60,000 nucleotides of DNA from Symsagittifera roscoffensis. Its lineage: Eukaryota > Xenacoelomorpha > Acoela > Convolutidae. A program made the translations under genes and the position numbers. The notes beneath the pieces are model-generated. The model worked only from the letters and a program-made list of their open reading frames with translations, did no database searches and had not been told where the DNA came from. Numbering within the stretch: the stretch's first letter is position 1; each line of letters begins with the position of its first letter. Where the stretch lies: assembly GCF_963678635.1 (NCBI RefSeq), contig NC_087071.1, positions 31,424,141 through 31,484,140 on the forward strand, read 5' to 3'. Below, piece after piece: positions 54,801 through 60,000 of this stretch.

Positions 54801-57274
54801 ATTAAATCTTCAATTTTTGTTGCTTGAATGTTTTAGTTTTTAATCAAATTCAAAAAACTCAGATTCATCAGTTTTTAATCAAAAACTAGTTCCAAACTTA
54901 CTTTTGCGAGTCAATTTCAAATTTGAAATATCAAGAAAAATTTCAAAAGACTAATTCTCTAATGTCTTGCTTTGAATTTTGTTAATTGATTTTACATATG
55001 AAATAACATGGGAAAATCTAAAATTTTCATCGCTGGAATGGTTTGCTCAGTAAAGTTATGCAAACCGGTTGAGGCTGGATTGAATGGAATTATTTCGAAG
55101 CTTCATCGCTTAAATGAATAGTTTGCCTTGTCAGATTGCAAACCGAATCACGATATTGAATATCTTGAAATTATTCAAAGTTTCTTTGCTTGAATAGCTT
55201 GCCCAGAAAAACTAAGGCGTGTATTTTGTTAAACGGCCCACAGATGATAATTTAAAAAATGAATCTTTTGCTCAAACTTGATTGTTTGCAATTATTTTCA
55301 GCTTAAAAAAACAAACTCAATCAACACACTATTATTTTTGGGCCGTTTAACAGAAAACAACGCAGCTAAGTTTTTGCGTTTCAATTGCGTTTGAAAACGA
55401 GCTTGCTCGTTTGCTTTGAACATGACTAAGGGATTTTGCAAGGAAAAAGCTGGAAAAAAAAATTAAAAAAATTATCAGTAACGTTGCAATTTCACCACTT
55501 TTTAATCAAAAACTAGTTCCACACGATAAGAGAAGTCGCCTTGATGAACACCGTAACGTTGCGTGGTAGCTGCTCAGCGCAAAACAAGGAATTAAGGTGC
55601 GCCTTCCCTATCAACAGGGGGCGGATTTAGGGAAGGGGCGTGGGGGGGTGGGCGGACGCCCCCTTCAGGGATTCGAACCCCTGCCAACCCAAAGGGTCCC
55701 CCCTTTGGTAATTTTTAAGAAATCAATTTTTGGCCAACCGAGCCTAAAAATTTTCTAAAGGAGCCTTCGGCGCCAATATATACTAATTTTGAGGGGGAGC
55801 GCGCGCCAAAAAACCGCGTTTTTTTGTCAAAATTTTCCAAAAAGGGCCCAAAAACGGCTTTTTTGACTTGTTTTTTTCAAAAAATTGCCTGCGGCGCAGA
55901 AAATTTCGCCAAAACAGGGTCTTTTTACTGCTTTGGGAGAGCTCGGAAAATCAATCTGATCGACCTAAAAAAAAGGTCAAAATTTTCAAAAACTTTTTGA
56001 AAATCCGCCCCCCCCCTCGAGAAAATCCTAGATCCGCCCCTGCCTATCAATCAAGGTTTATGTTTCCTTGTCAATACTAAAAATGCAAACTTTGAACTCA
56101 AAATCATACTTCATTTTAAAAAAATTTCAGAGAGTTGATTTTATTTAAATTCTCTGTAGAATGTTTGATTAGATAAGTCATCCTAAATCAAAAAATATAT
56201 GAAAAAAAAAATTTAAAGATCAGTTAGACAATTAGGATTGCGTTTTCAGGCTCGATCAATTCACGGAACACATTATATGAAACTCAAACCAACACTTAGA
56301 AACAAAGCTAGCACTCGACAACTGGACTGAATTGTATAGTTGTACAACAATTTTAAAATGCCGAAAAGTGGCTTAATGTTAAATTTGATTTAATGCGCGA
56401 GCTGAATTCATCCTTATGTTCTTCAAAATTGTGAATAAAAGGTTTTGTCAAAAAATGTCACTTGGGTCATTCAAATATGAGTGGGGAACCTCATAATTGG
56501 TACAAAAAGAAAAACGTTTTCAAATGGTTAAACAAAAATTTTCAGTTAAACTTTAAACTACTTACAAAAGCGCGATTTCTGGTTCCATTGTTTCATCTAA
56601 AACATAAATAAAAGTCTCGATTTATTTTGAAAACTGAATGGTTTTTTGAAGTTTGATTTTTCAAACCTCAATAGTTAATATTTTTCGTGATAATATGCTA
56701 TAATTTTCACTATTAGACTACACAAACAAATTTTGAAAAATTTTCGACCGCGATGGTTTCTAGATTTTGTGGTTCTTGGAACAATTACCCCTGTAAGCGT
56801 GTATCTATAAGCATGTGAGTCTGTTAGCATACAAGAATCGCTTCAAAAAAGTTAATCAGACGGAACTGAATTATTATTTATTTCGGCTTAATGTGACACC
56901 TTTTGTTTAAGAAAATGAAACTTTTCTGTATACCGTATTTTTTATTTGGCCGAGTTGAGTTTGAGAACTAACAAATCTTGCTCTTCGGTACAAATATTCA
57001 TAGGCTTGTACTAGTGTTATTCTAACCTATACTTCTGGTCTTGCTCAACCGCGGCCTTCTGCTCGAAATTGCCGATTGATGCACACTTTTATTCGAGTTA
57101 TCAATCGTTATACTCGGAAGCAGCAACTCCTGGCTGCCGAGACGTGAACTGTTGTTTGTGTTCACGCTGTTATTCGAATCGGATAGAAATTGTTCACTTG
57201 TTGCGTTTTGGTGACGTAACATGTTGTCGAGAACCAATGCTGGGGTTACTTTCGGTTGATGTTTAGGCGAATTC
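27655..57274 (-). CDS. MAP3K19: MAP3K19/YSK4-like protein kinase gene (eleven exons, 5' end missing)
   Basis: This is a STE-group Ser/Thr kinase that would phosphorylate MAP2Ks in the cytosol. The C-terminal domain is complete: glycine loop GHGAFG, lysine in AVKQ, helix-C Glu in KLQEEV, HRD, DFG, a GTPNWMSPE activation segment, DVWSVGC and RPS. The wording [23 protein letters not shown] and [12 protein letters not shown] is closest to animal MAP3K19 and less like MEKK2/3. Coding joins 57027-57274, 56566-56596, 51510-51676 (or 42120-42286), 50764-50904 (or 41359-41499), 34311-38029, 33353-33506, 32772-32955, 32170-32349, 30612-30696, 28202-28369 and 27655-27885. Every splice phase matches and the sum is 1,768 codons. 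The long N-terminal part is disordered, as in the family. The first exon found starts mid-codon, so the start lies upstream. The region 36503-46060 is probably the other allele of 46261-54945. Confidence 0.82.
28202..28369 (-). CDS. MAP3K19: MAP3K19-like exon: activation segment and helix F
   Basis: It is exactly 56 codons in phase 0, between an acceptor (TTTTGTAG) and a donor (ATG|GTATGT). It contains the activation segment ([15 protein letters not shown]), with Ser in place of the usual Ala of the APE motif. It also has the DVWSVGC helix-F start and [10 protein letters not shown]. Thr in GTPNW is the expected P+1-loop residue, and Ser/Thr residues before it are candidate phosphorylation sites. 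Confidence 0.9.
28608..29078. repeat. Interrupted (GAA)n tract in a kinase intron
   Basis: About 470 bases are almost pure purine on the plus strand, mainly GAA with occasional GCA, ATG and GGA interruptions. On the transcribed strand this is a UUC-rich pyrimidine tract about 240 nt upstream of the acceptor of the exon at 28202-28369. Long frames over it (Arg/Lys-Glu on one strand, Leu/Ser/Phe on the other) are artefacts. Confidence 0.95.
29080..30600 (-). other. Rest of kinase intron
   Basis: This is AT-rich intron between the exons at 28202-28369 and 30612-30696. Apart from the GAA tract nothing was recognised. Confidence 0.6.
30612..30696 (-). CDS. MAP3K19: MAP3K19-like exon: catalytic loop and DFG
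   Basis: It is 85 nt, 1 nt plus 28 codons, between acceptor CTGTATTTAG and donor ATG|GTGAGT. Its first base completes the Arg of HRD. It then encodes [20 protein letters not shown] and GCAKKMAM, so it carries the catalytic Asp, Lys and Asn and the metal-binding DFG. Confidence 0.9.
30783..31817. repeat. 56-bp intronic minisatellite, about 19 units
   Basis: Units of about 56 bp follow one another. Each contains TTGTTTTAGAACAGCAGTTT, CAAAACAGTTTTCAAAA and GTTTGTAAATTTACCA. Most differ by only one or a few bases, and one unit near 31570-31610 is shortened. The core has an internal duplication (GTTTTCAAAA twice). The array lies in the intron between exons 32170-32349 and 30612-30696, starting about 90 bp from the latter. 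Confidence 0.97.
31818..32169 (-). other. Kinase intron remainder
   Basis: This is AT-rich intron between the minisatellite and the exon at 32170-32349. Nothing was recognised. Confidence 0.6.
32170..32349 (-). CDS. MAP3K19: MAP3K19-like exon: hinge to HRD
   Basis: It holds 1 nt, 59 codons and 2 nt, with acceptor TTGTATTGCAG and donor CATAG|GTAAAC. It covers strand 4 to the start of the catalytic loop: [17 protein letters not shown] (hinge), [10 protein letters not shown], then [17 protein letters not shown]. The last two bases plus the first of the next exon make the HRD arginine. Confidence 0.9.
32350..32771 (-). other. Kinase intron
   Basis: This is AT-rich intron of about 420 bp. Nothing was recognised. 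Confidence 0.6.
32772..32955 (-). CDS. MAP3K19: MAP3K19-like exon: glycine loop, ATP-binding Lys and helix C
   Basis: It holds 2 nt, 60 codons and 2 nt. Acceptor TTTTGTGCAG precedes it, and the donor (GTCAA|GTAGGA) is non-consensus at +4. It encodes [20 protein letters not shown], then QLIAVKQIN (ATP-anchoring Lys) and later [18 protein letters not shown] with the helix-C Glu. Confidence 0.9.
32956..33352 (-). other. Kinase intron
   Basis: This is AT-rich intron of about 400 bp. Nothing was recognised. Confidence 0.6.
33353..33506 (-). CDS. MAP3K19: MAP3K19-like exon: linker before the kinase domain
   Basis: It holds 51 codons plus 1 nt, with acceptor TTTTTACCAG and donor AAAG|GTACGT. It is a Ser/Asn-rich linker ([20 protein letters not shown]) followed by [10 protein letters not shown], the beta-1 entry of the kinase domain. 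Phase 0 matches the end of the 3.7-kb exon. Confidence 0.85.
33892..34275 (-). mobile_element. Complete hAT-like MITE beside a splice donor
   Basis: This 384-bp element has terminal CAGGCGCGGATCAAGG on one side and the inverse-type CCTAAAACCGCTTCTG on the other. It is flanked by exact 8-bp duplications ATGTCAAC (33884-33891 and 34276-34283). The interior, read on the minus strand, matches 55615-56042 (GGCGCCAATCTATACTAACT, GCGCGCGC, TTTTTGGTCGAAATTTT, GGTGGATTTTCGA-type G/C runs). An exact 8-bp duplication and CAG-type ends fit the hAT superfamily. There is no transposase. It lies in the intron only 27 bp from the donor of the 3.7-kb exon. Confidence 0.88.
34311..38029 (-). CDS. MAP3K19: MAP3K19-like giant exon: long low-complexity N-terminal region
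   Basis: This is one exon of 3,719 nt (2 nt plus 1,239 open codons) between acceptor TTTTTTTTAATTTCAG and donor ACG|GTAAGT. The protein is rich in Ser, Asn, Lys, Glu, Asp and Thr, with no folded domain recognised, so it is probably disordered. Near 36,420-36,665 are about seven imperfect 12-residue repeats of the form [12 protein letters not shown]. The acidic C-terminal part (about 34,400-34,900) contains spaced Thr/Ser-Pro sites. Open frame begins at the acceptor, upstream of any ATG, so no start codon is needed here. Family members also have a long poorly conserved N-terminus. Antisense frames at 35911-36309, 36440-36712 and 36832-37206 are shadows. Confidence 0.85.
38030..41358 (-). other. 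Kinase intron (copy 1)
   Basis: This intron of about 3.3 kb lies between the 141-nt exon and the giant exon. Apart from the dispersed hairpin repeat at 39951-40182 it is unremarkable AT-rich sequence. It aligns with 47787-50763 with many substitutions and indels, including about 340 bases at 40,820-41,158 absent from the other copy. Confidence 0.65.
39951..40182 (+). repeat. Dispersed hairpin repeat, copy 2
   Basis: It matches 27077-27335 in the opposite orientation. The terminal hairpin ACTTTCG-TAT-CGAAAGT is at 40163-40179. It lacks about 24 bases present near the left end of the allelic copy at 49,728-49,962. Confidence 0.7.
41359..41499 (-). CDS. MAP3K19: MAP3K19-like 141-nt exon (copy 1)
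   Basis: It holds 2 nt, 46 codons and 1 nt, with acceptor AATCTACTTTAG and donor CAAG|GTGAGT. It encodes [17 protein letters not shown], then [20 protein letters not shown]. It is identical base for base to 50764-50904. Its phase joins the 167-nt exon on one side and the giant exon on the other. Confidence 0.82.
41500..42119 (-). other. Kinase intron (copy 1)
   Basis: This is a 620-bp intron, the counterpart of 50905-51509. It includes a stretch near 41,850 (GAGAGTGTCGAGCTCCT) that slightly resembles a tRNA T-arm but has no tRNA around it. Confidence 0.6.
42120..42286 (-). CDS. MAP3K19: MAP3K19-like 167-nt exon (copy 1)
   Basis: It holds 1 nt, 55 codons and 1 nt, with acceptor GATGCTGCAG and donor GGGG|GTGAGT. 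It is Ser/Pro-rich: [18 protein letters not shown], then [20 protein letters not shown]. Compared with 51510-51676 it has three base differences, all synonymous. Confidence 0.82.
42287..46060 (-). other. Kinase intron (copy 1), truncated by the gap
   Basis: It aligns with 51677-54945 and has no exon. From about 44,440 it turns into a decayed tandem repeat. A block of roughly 640 bases (about 44,270-44,910) is absent from the other copy. No counterpart of the microexon at 56566 is present before the gap. Confidence 0.6.
44440..46060. repeat. Decayed tandem repeat (GCTTGCTCAGAAAAACTAATTT type), copy 1
   Basis: Diverged units of about 70-110 bp recur. Each has a GAATAGCTTGCT(C/T)AGAAAA-like word, then CAAATCGATTCAAGGTA, AAATGAA-ATGAAAA and TTCAAAGCTTCATTGC-like words. 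It is heavily mutated. The allelic copy is at about 53,500-55,230. Confidence 0.6.
46061..46260. other. Assembly gap, 200 N (overlapping contigs, not a real gap)
   Basis: The gap is exactly 200 N. The left contig ends at a sequence matching 54905-54945, and the right contig begins at a sequence matching 36503. The two contigs thus overlap by about 9 kb rather than being separated. The right contig starts inside the 12-codon repeat of the giant exon. Confidence 0.85.
46261..47786 (-). pseudogene. MAP3K19: Partial second copy of the giant exon with a one-base deletion
   Basis: It corresponds to 36503-38029. The intact acceptor is at 47787, and the other end is cut by the gap. It differs from copy 1 by about ten synonymous changes and two replacements that I could see (Ile to Met in the NIFG(I/M)VLENK word, His to Arg in PKD(H/R)EKDK). 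A G is missing from the GG at the place matching 37881-37882 (about 47639). That shifts the frame about 50 codons into the exon and reaches a stop soon after. It is either a sequencing error in one haplotype or a true null allele. Confidence 0.7.
47787..50763 (-). other. Kinase intron (copy 2)
   Basis: It is the counterpart of 38030-41358, slightly shorter. It holds the hairpin repeat at 49,728-49,962. No exon was recognised. Confidence 0.6.
49728..49962 (+). repeat. Dispersed hairpin repeat, allelic copy
   Basis: It is the counterpart of 39951-40182 with about 24 extra bases (AGCGCGAAATACATCGCG and flank) near the left end. The hairpin is at 49943-49959. Confidence 0.7.
50764..50904 (-). 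CDS. MAP3K19: MAP3K19-like 141-nt exon (copy 2)
   Basis: It is identical in sequence to 41359-41499, with the same splice sites. In the contig that carries the upstream exons (57027-57274 and 56566-56596) this is the exon physically linked to them. Confidence 0.82.
51510..51676 (-). CDS. MAP3K19: MAP3K19-like 167-nt exon (copy 2)
   Basis: It has the same length, splice sites and protein as 42120-42286, with three synonymous differences. Its first base joins the two leftover bases of the microexon 56566-56596 to make Leu. Confidence 0.82.
53500..55230. repeat. Decayed tandem repeat (GCTTGCTCAGAAAAACTAATTT type), copy 2
   Basis: It is the counterpart of 44440-46060 and continues past the point where copy 1 stops. 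Units of 70-110 bp are heavily diverged. Confidence 0.6.
55615..56042 (+). mobile_element. Complete hAT-like MITE with 8-bp target duplication
   Basis: This 428-bp element begins CAGGGGGCGGATTTAGGG and ends CCTAGATCCGCCCCTG, which is its imperfect inverse. Exact 8-bp duplications CCTATCAA flank it (55607-55614 and 56043-56050). Ends of CAGGGGCGG type and an 8-bp duplication fit the hAT superfamily. It encodes no transposase. The interior matches 33892-34275 and 13707-14114. On the minus strand it contains GGGGTTCGAATCCC (about 55,665-55,678), identical in form to a tRNA T-loop/B box. Confidence 0.9.
56566..56596 (-). CDS. MAP3K19: MAP3K19-like 31-nt microexon
   Basis: It lies between acceptor TTTATGTTTTAG and donor TTTT|GTAAGT. 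It holds 2 nt, nine codons (ETMEPEIAL) and 2 nt. Phases match both neighbours: the leftover G of 57027-57274 makes Asp, and the leftover TT joins the next exon to make Leu. It is supported only by splice signals and phase, because it is too short for independent recognition. Confidence 0.65.
57027..57274 (-). CDS. MAP3K19: MAP3K19-like exon, most upstream one found
   Basis: It holds 1 nt, 82 open codons and 1 nt, with acceptor TATCTTTTCAG and donor ATAG|GTTAGA. It is Ser/Asn-rich with basic ends: [20 protein letters not shown], then [19 protein letters not shown] and [12 protein letters not shown]. Its single leading base requires an upstream exon that ends with two leftover bases, so the protein start is not in this exon. 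Confidence 0.7.
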
Positions 57275-60000
57275 CTGAAAAGATAATAATATTAGTGCAG
57301 GAAATATTTAAAAAAAAACTTTTATAAGAGTTTTGGTTTCTACAAGTTTCAGATGATCTAACAAACAGTCACGAGCTTAAAAACAGTTTAGAAATAGCCA
57401 ACAGCCAAAAATTTGCCTCAATTGAAAACAAGAACACAAATAACGCAGCAGTCATGACAAAATATTGAGCTTAAATGTTATAATTTTGGCAATCAAACGA
57501 TGTGATTCTAGATAGTTTTAAACACTTAACTGAGCATCAACTAAAGCAACATAGCGACAAAGATTGCTGGTTGCGGTTTAAGTAGCACAGAATGTTCCGA
57601 ACATGTTCTTGAAAAGCATATATAAAAAACTTTTTTAAAATTTTCTTCGAATTAGTGTCATTTTTAATGGGTGGTGTAATTGTAAATTGATACGATCCCA
57701 AAAAAAATTAGTGAATTGATATATATAACTGATAATTATAGTAAAATAAATTTTTATAACCTTAAAATTATAACATAAATAGTTAATTTCCATATAACGA
57801 GCGTTACTCGATCGCGTTTTGCGCTCGAAATTTAATTAAAAACGAAAAATTTCAAGCCAGTTTTTCTCGACACTGGGAGATTTTTTGAGACGTTTTTAAT
57901 GATCGAATTACATTTGAAAGAACTTTAGTATGGTAGACCACTCCCCTCTCTCCGATGATTATTTTTGATAGCTGATTTTGCGTTGAAATCAAAAGTTCCT
58001 CCCCGTTTTCAATTGTCGGAACAAAAAAATAAATTGTTTATTTCTTACAGATAACACCAATGTAATAGTTTTTTTTATTCGCCCTGCTGAAGTCCGTTAT
58101 CTCGCAACTGTTTGCATGATCATTGCTGAGTTTGTCTGTACAAGCAGTTTAAAAACTAATCACACCTGTAAAACTCTTTCCAGAAAACGTTATAAAGATT
58201 AGCCTGATATTAGCCAATTATGAGCGATTTGAATGATAAAGTATTGTTTTTGTTTAGTCTTACTCGTTTTTTTTTCACGAAGAAGTTTCAACTTTCCTTG
58301 GGCTAAACTTCCGTATTTTGATTCTTCAACAAGACAAACACTTTACCTTCACTTTACCTTCACACAAAATTTCCAAGCCAGGCTCAAGTTACGCTTTTTT
58401 AGAGAACAACTGAAGCCTGTGGTAAAACAGTGCTTGTTATCTTATTTTGGACATCCAATTTAACTTTCAGAATATCCTTTGGATTAATCAAATTAGCGAG
58501 AATGCTCCAGCAATATCACATCGTTTTTAGTTATGTGGAGCTTTAACATATATTGGCATGGAAGTGGAACATCTACAATCACATCTACCGCCAAAAATTT
58601 AAGCATTTTAACTTGTTTGCATTCAACTGCACTTAAATGAATGCAAACAATTTTCGGCAAAGAAATTTTAATGAATTTTAAATTTAAGTTTTCTTTGTTT
58701 TCCGCCCCAAAAACCGCCCTAAAATAAAAATTTTGAATTCACACTGCTGAAACTATTCGCGCTCAAGACTTCATAGATGATATCTCAAAAGAGCGCAGAA
58801 ATGCCTCGAGGACATAAGCAAACGGATAGTTTGGAAACCTTCAAATTCAATTGAGAATGATTGCTGCTAGAATTTTTTTTCGATTTTGAATTCTAAGAGC
58901 TGATCCGCTTTGGGGTAAAAAATATTTCTATTGCTCAGACTGTTCTCAACTAAAACAAAACAGCTCGTATCAGGGAAAAATCTTTTTTGCTTCGACTGCC
59001 AAAGTCCACGGAATCATTCTTCTTTTTTTCAAAAAAATTTTTAGAAAAACGCTTAAAATTTCTGATTTTTAAATAATAATTTTTCTGAAAACATTGCCCT
59101 CACACGCTGTGAGAGGTACACAGTGACTTTATTAGCGTGACGCAACAACAAAAATTTGAGAGCAACCAGCCGAAAAATTATCTTACCATTTCAACAAGCC
59201 AAAAACTGTTATTTTTATGTAGCATAAGAAAAACTTGTCTCTGTTGTTATGCAACAGTTACATAATTCTGACCTTTTTTGTCCTCAAGATATGGTGCTTT
59301 TTAGGTGAGGATGTTTGTTGAAAATTCGCTGTGTTAATAGTTTCAAATAGCCTCAAATCTAAATGGAATGATATCTGAGCTGGAATAATTTGCCGCTCAG
59401 GAATTAATACAACGAAATATACTGCGCGGTAAAGGTCTCAAAGTAGCCAACTTATCAACTTTTACGCCAAAATAACTTAAAAAATAAAATCAGATTTGAG
59501 TCTAAGGCGCTGAAGTTTTTCAAATGGAATAGAAGTTTTCTCTGAATATTGGCTAGCTGAAAAGACCAAGTTTGGCTGAAGAAAAACAATAACAATATCT
59601 TTCATTAAAAACCGCTATGTTTTTGCATATTCCGTTTCTTGTTTGGAAAAACAGAAGCAAAAAATTTTCAACGCATTTTCAGTGTTCCTGTTTTTAGTTT
59701 GTACTTCAATGCACAAACATTTTCTGTGATAGAATAAATACTCCCAAATTATTCTTCATTTAAGAGAAGAAAACAAGAAGTTTTCTCCTCTTAAATGAAT
59801 AAATCCCTATATTATACCAATCAAAAACTTTGTTCTAATGAATATTGGCATTTTATTTATTGATGGCCAGCCTTGAGAGTAAATACTTGTTACGCGAAGT
59901 TTCTAATAGACATGCATCTGGGTAACAGTTTTCGAAATGATAGAAATGATACATTTTTAGCTTTTTAATCTAATCGCAACTTCTGGGTATACTCTTATAG
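57275..60000. other. Upstream intron or 5' region, nothing recognised
   Basis: No further exon could be placed here. Donor-like words on the minus strand (for example near 59,181 and 58,047) open into frames with early stops and no good acceptor. The gene may continue past 60,000. Confidence 0.45.

Larger units (their letters stand above)
46261..54945. repeat. Second copy of the 9-kb block 36503-46060
   Basis: The two blocks are collinear in direct orientation across exons and introns. The offset between them shrinks from 9,758 at the left to about 8,900 at the right because of indels. Exons are nearly identical, and introns carry many substitutions and indels up to hundreds of bases. Confidence 0.95.
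51677..56565 (-). other. Kinase intron (copy 2) with repeats
   Basis: This is the intron between the 167-nt exon and the microexon. Up to 54945 it matches copy 1. Beyond that is sequence seen once, including the hAT-like MITE at 55615-56042. Confidence 0.6.

Noticed and set aside
36503-54945. A real tandem duplication or two paralogous kinase genes
   Set aside because: The blocks meet at a 200-N placeholder, the second lacks all downstream exons and the first lacks all upstream ones. Together they make exactly one gene.
58048-58170. Possible upstream exon ending at donor ATCT|GTAAGA
   Set aside because: The frame required by phase has a stop 30 bases upstream of the donor.
59160-59260. Possible upstream exon of the kinase ending at a donor AAATG|GTAAGA
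   Set aside because: The only frame of suitable phase is short, starts after a stop and has no convincing acceptor.

Overview
This is a piece of an animal nuclear genome, AT-rich and intron-rich, probably from an invertebrate. It has small coding exons with GT-AG splice sites, long introns, many short inverted-repeat transposons and no bacterial-style operons. The species cannot be fixed from the sequence. The two stretches of N are each exactly 200 bases, so they are scaffolding placeholders and not measured gaps.

The main gene lies on the minus strand, from at least 57,274 down to 27,655. It encodes a MAP3K19/YSK4-like protein kinase. I join eleven coding exons whose splice phases all agree. 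In transcription order these are 57027-57274, a 31-nt microexon at 56566-56596, a 167-nt exon, a 141-nt exon, a 3.7-kb exon of low-complexity Ser/Asn/Lys-rich sequence, and six exons encoding a linker and a complete C-terminal kinase domain. They total 1,768 codons before the stop. The 5' end was not found and may lie beyond 60,000.

The middle of this gene appears twice in the scaffold: 36503-46060 and 46261-54945, split by the second N block. Coding differences between the copies are nearly all synonymous, while the non-coding parts differ by indels of hundreds of bases. The second contig starts inside a coding minisatellite. I read this as two haplotype contigs placed end to end, not a real tandem duplication. 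The first N block (13828-14027) is also an unmerged join, because both edges carry the same 11 bases.

A second minus-strand gene is represented by its last two coding exons (21476-21724 and 16305-16486). It encodes a short Pro/Tyr-rich C-terminus that I do not recognise.

The rest is mainly repeats. At 0.9-4 kb there is a diverged direct repeat rich in GCGGATTCCGC. At 4.3-6.2 kb there is a frameshifted gag relic. At 7.4-8.9 kb a CCCCTCCGGATT motif is scattered. From 13.7 to 19.4 kb there are nested and decayed inverted-repeat elements with 170-bp internal satellites. At 25.7-26.7 kb there are two copies of one MITE. The kinase introns hold a 0.47-kb GAA tract, a 1.03-kb 56-bp minisatellite and a hAT-like MITE. 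Another complete hAT-like MITE sits at 55.6 kb. Five elements show exact or 7-of-8 matching 8-bp target-site duplications.
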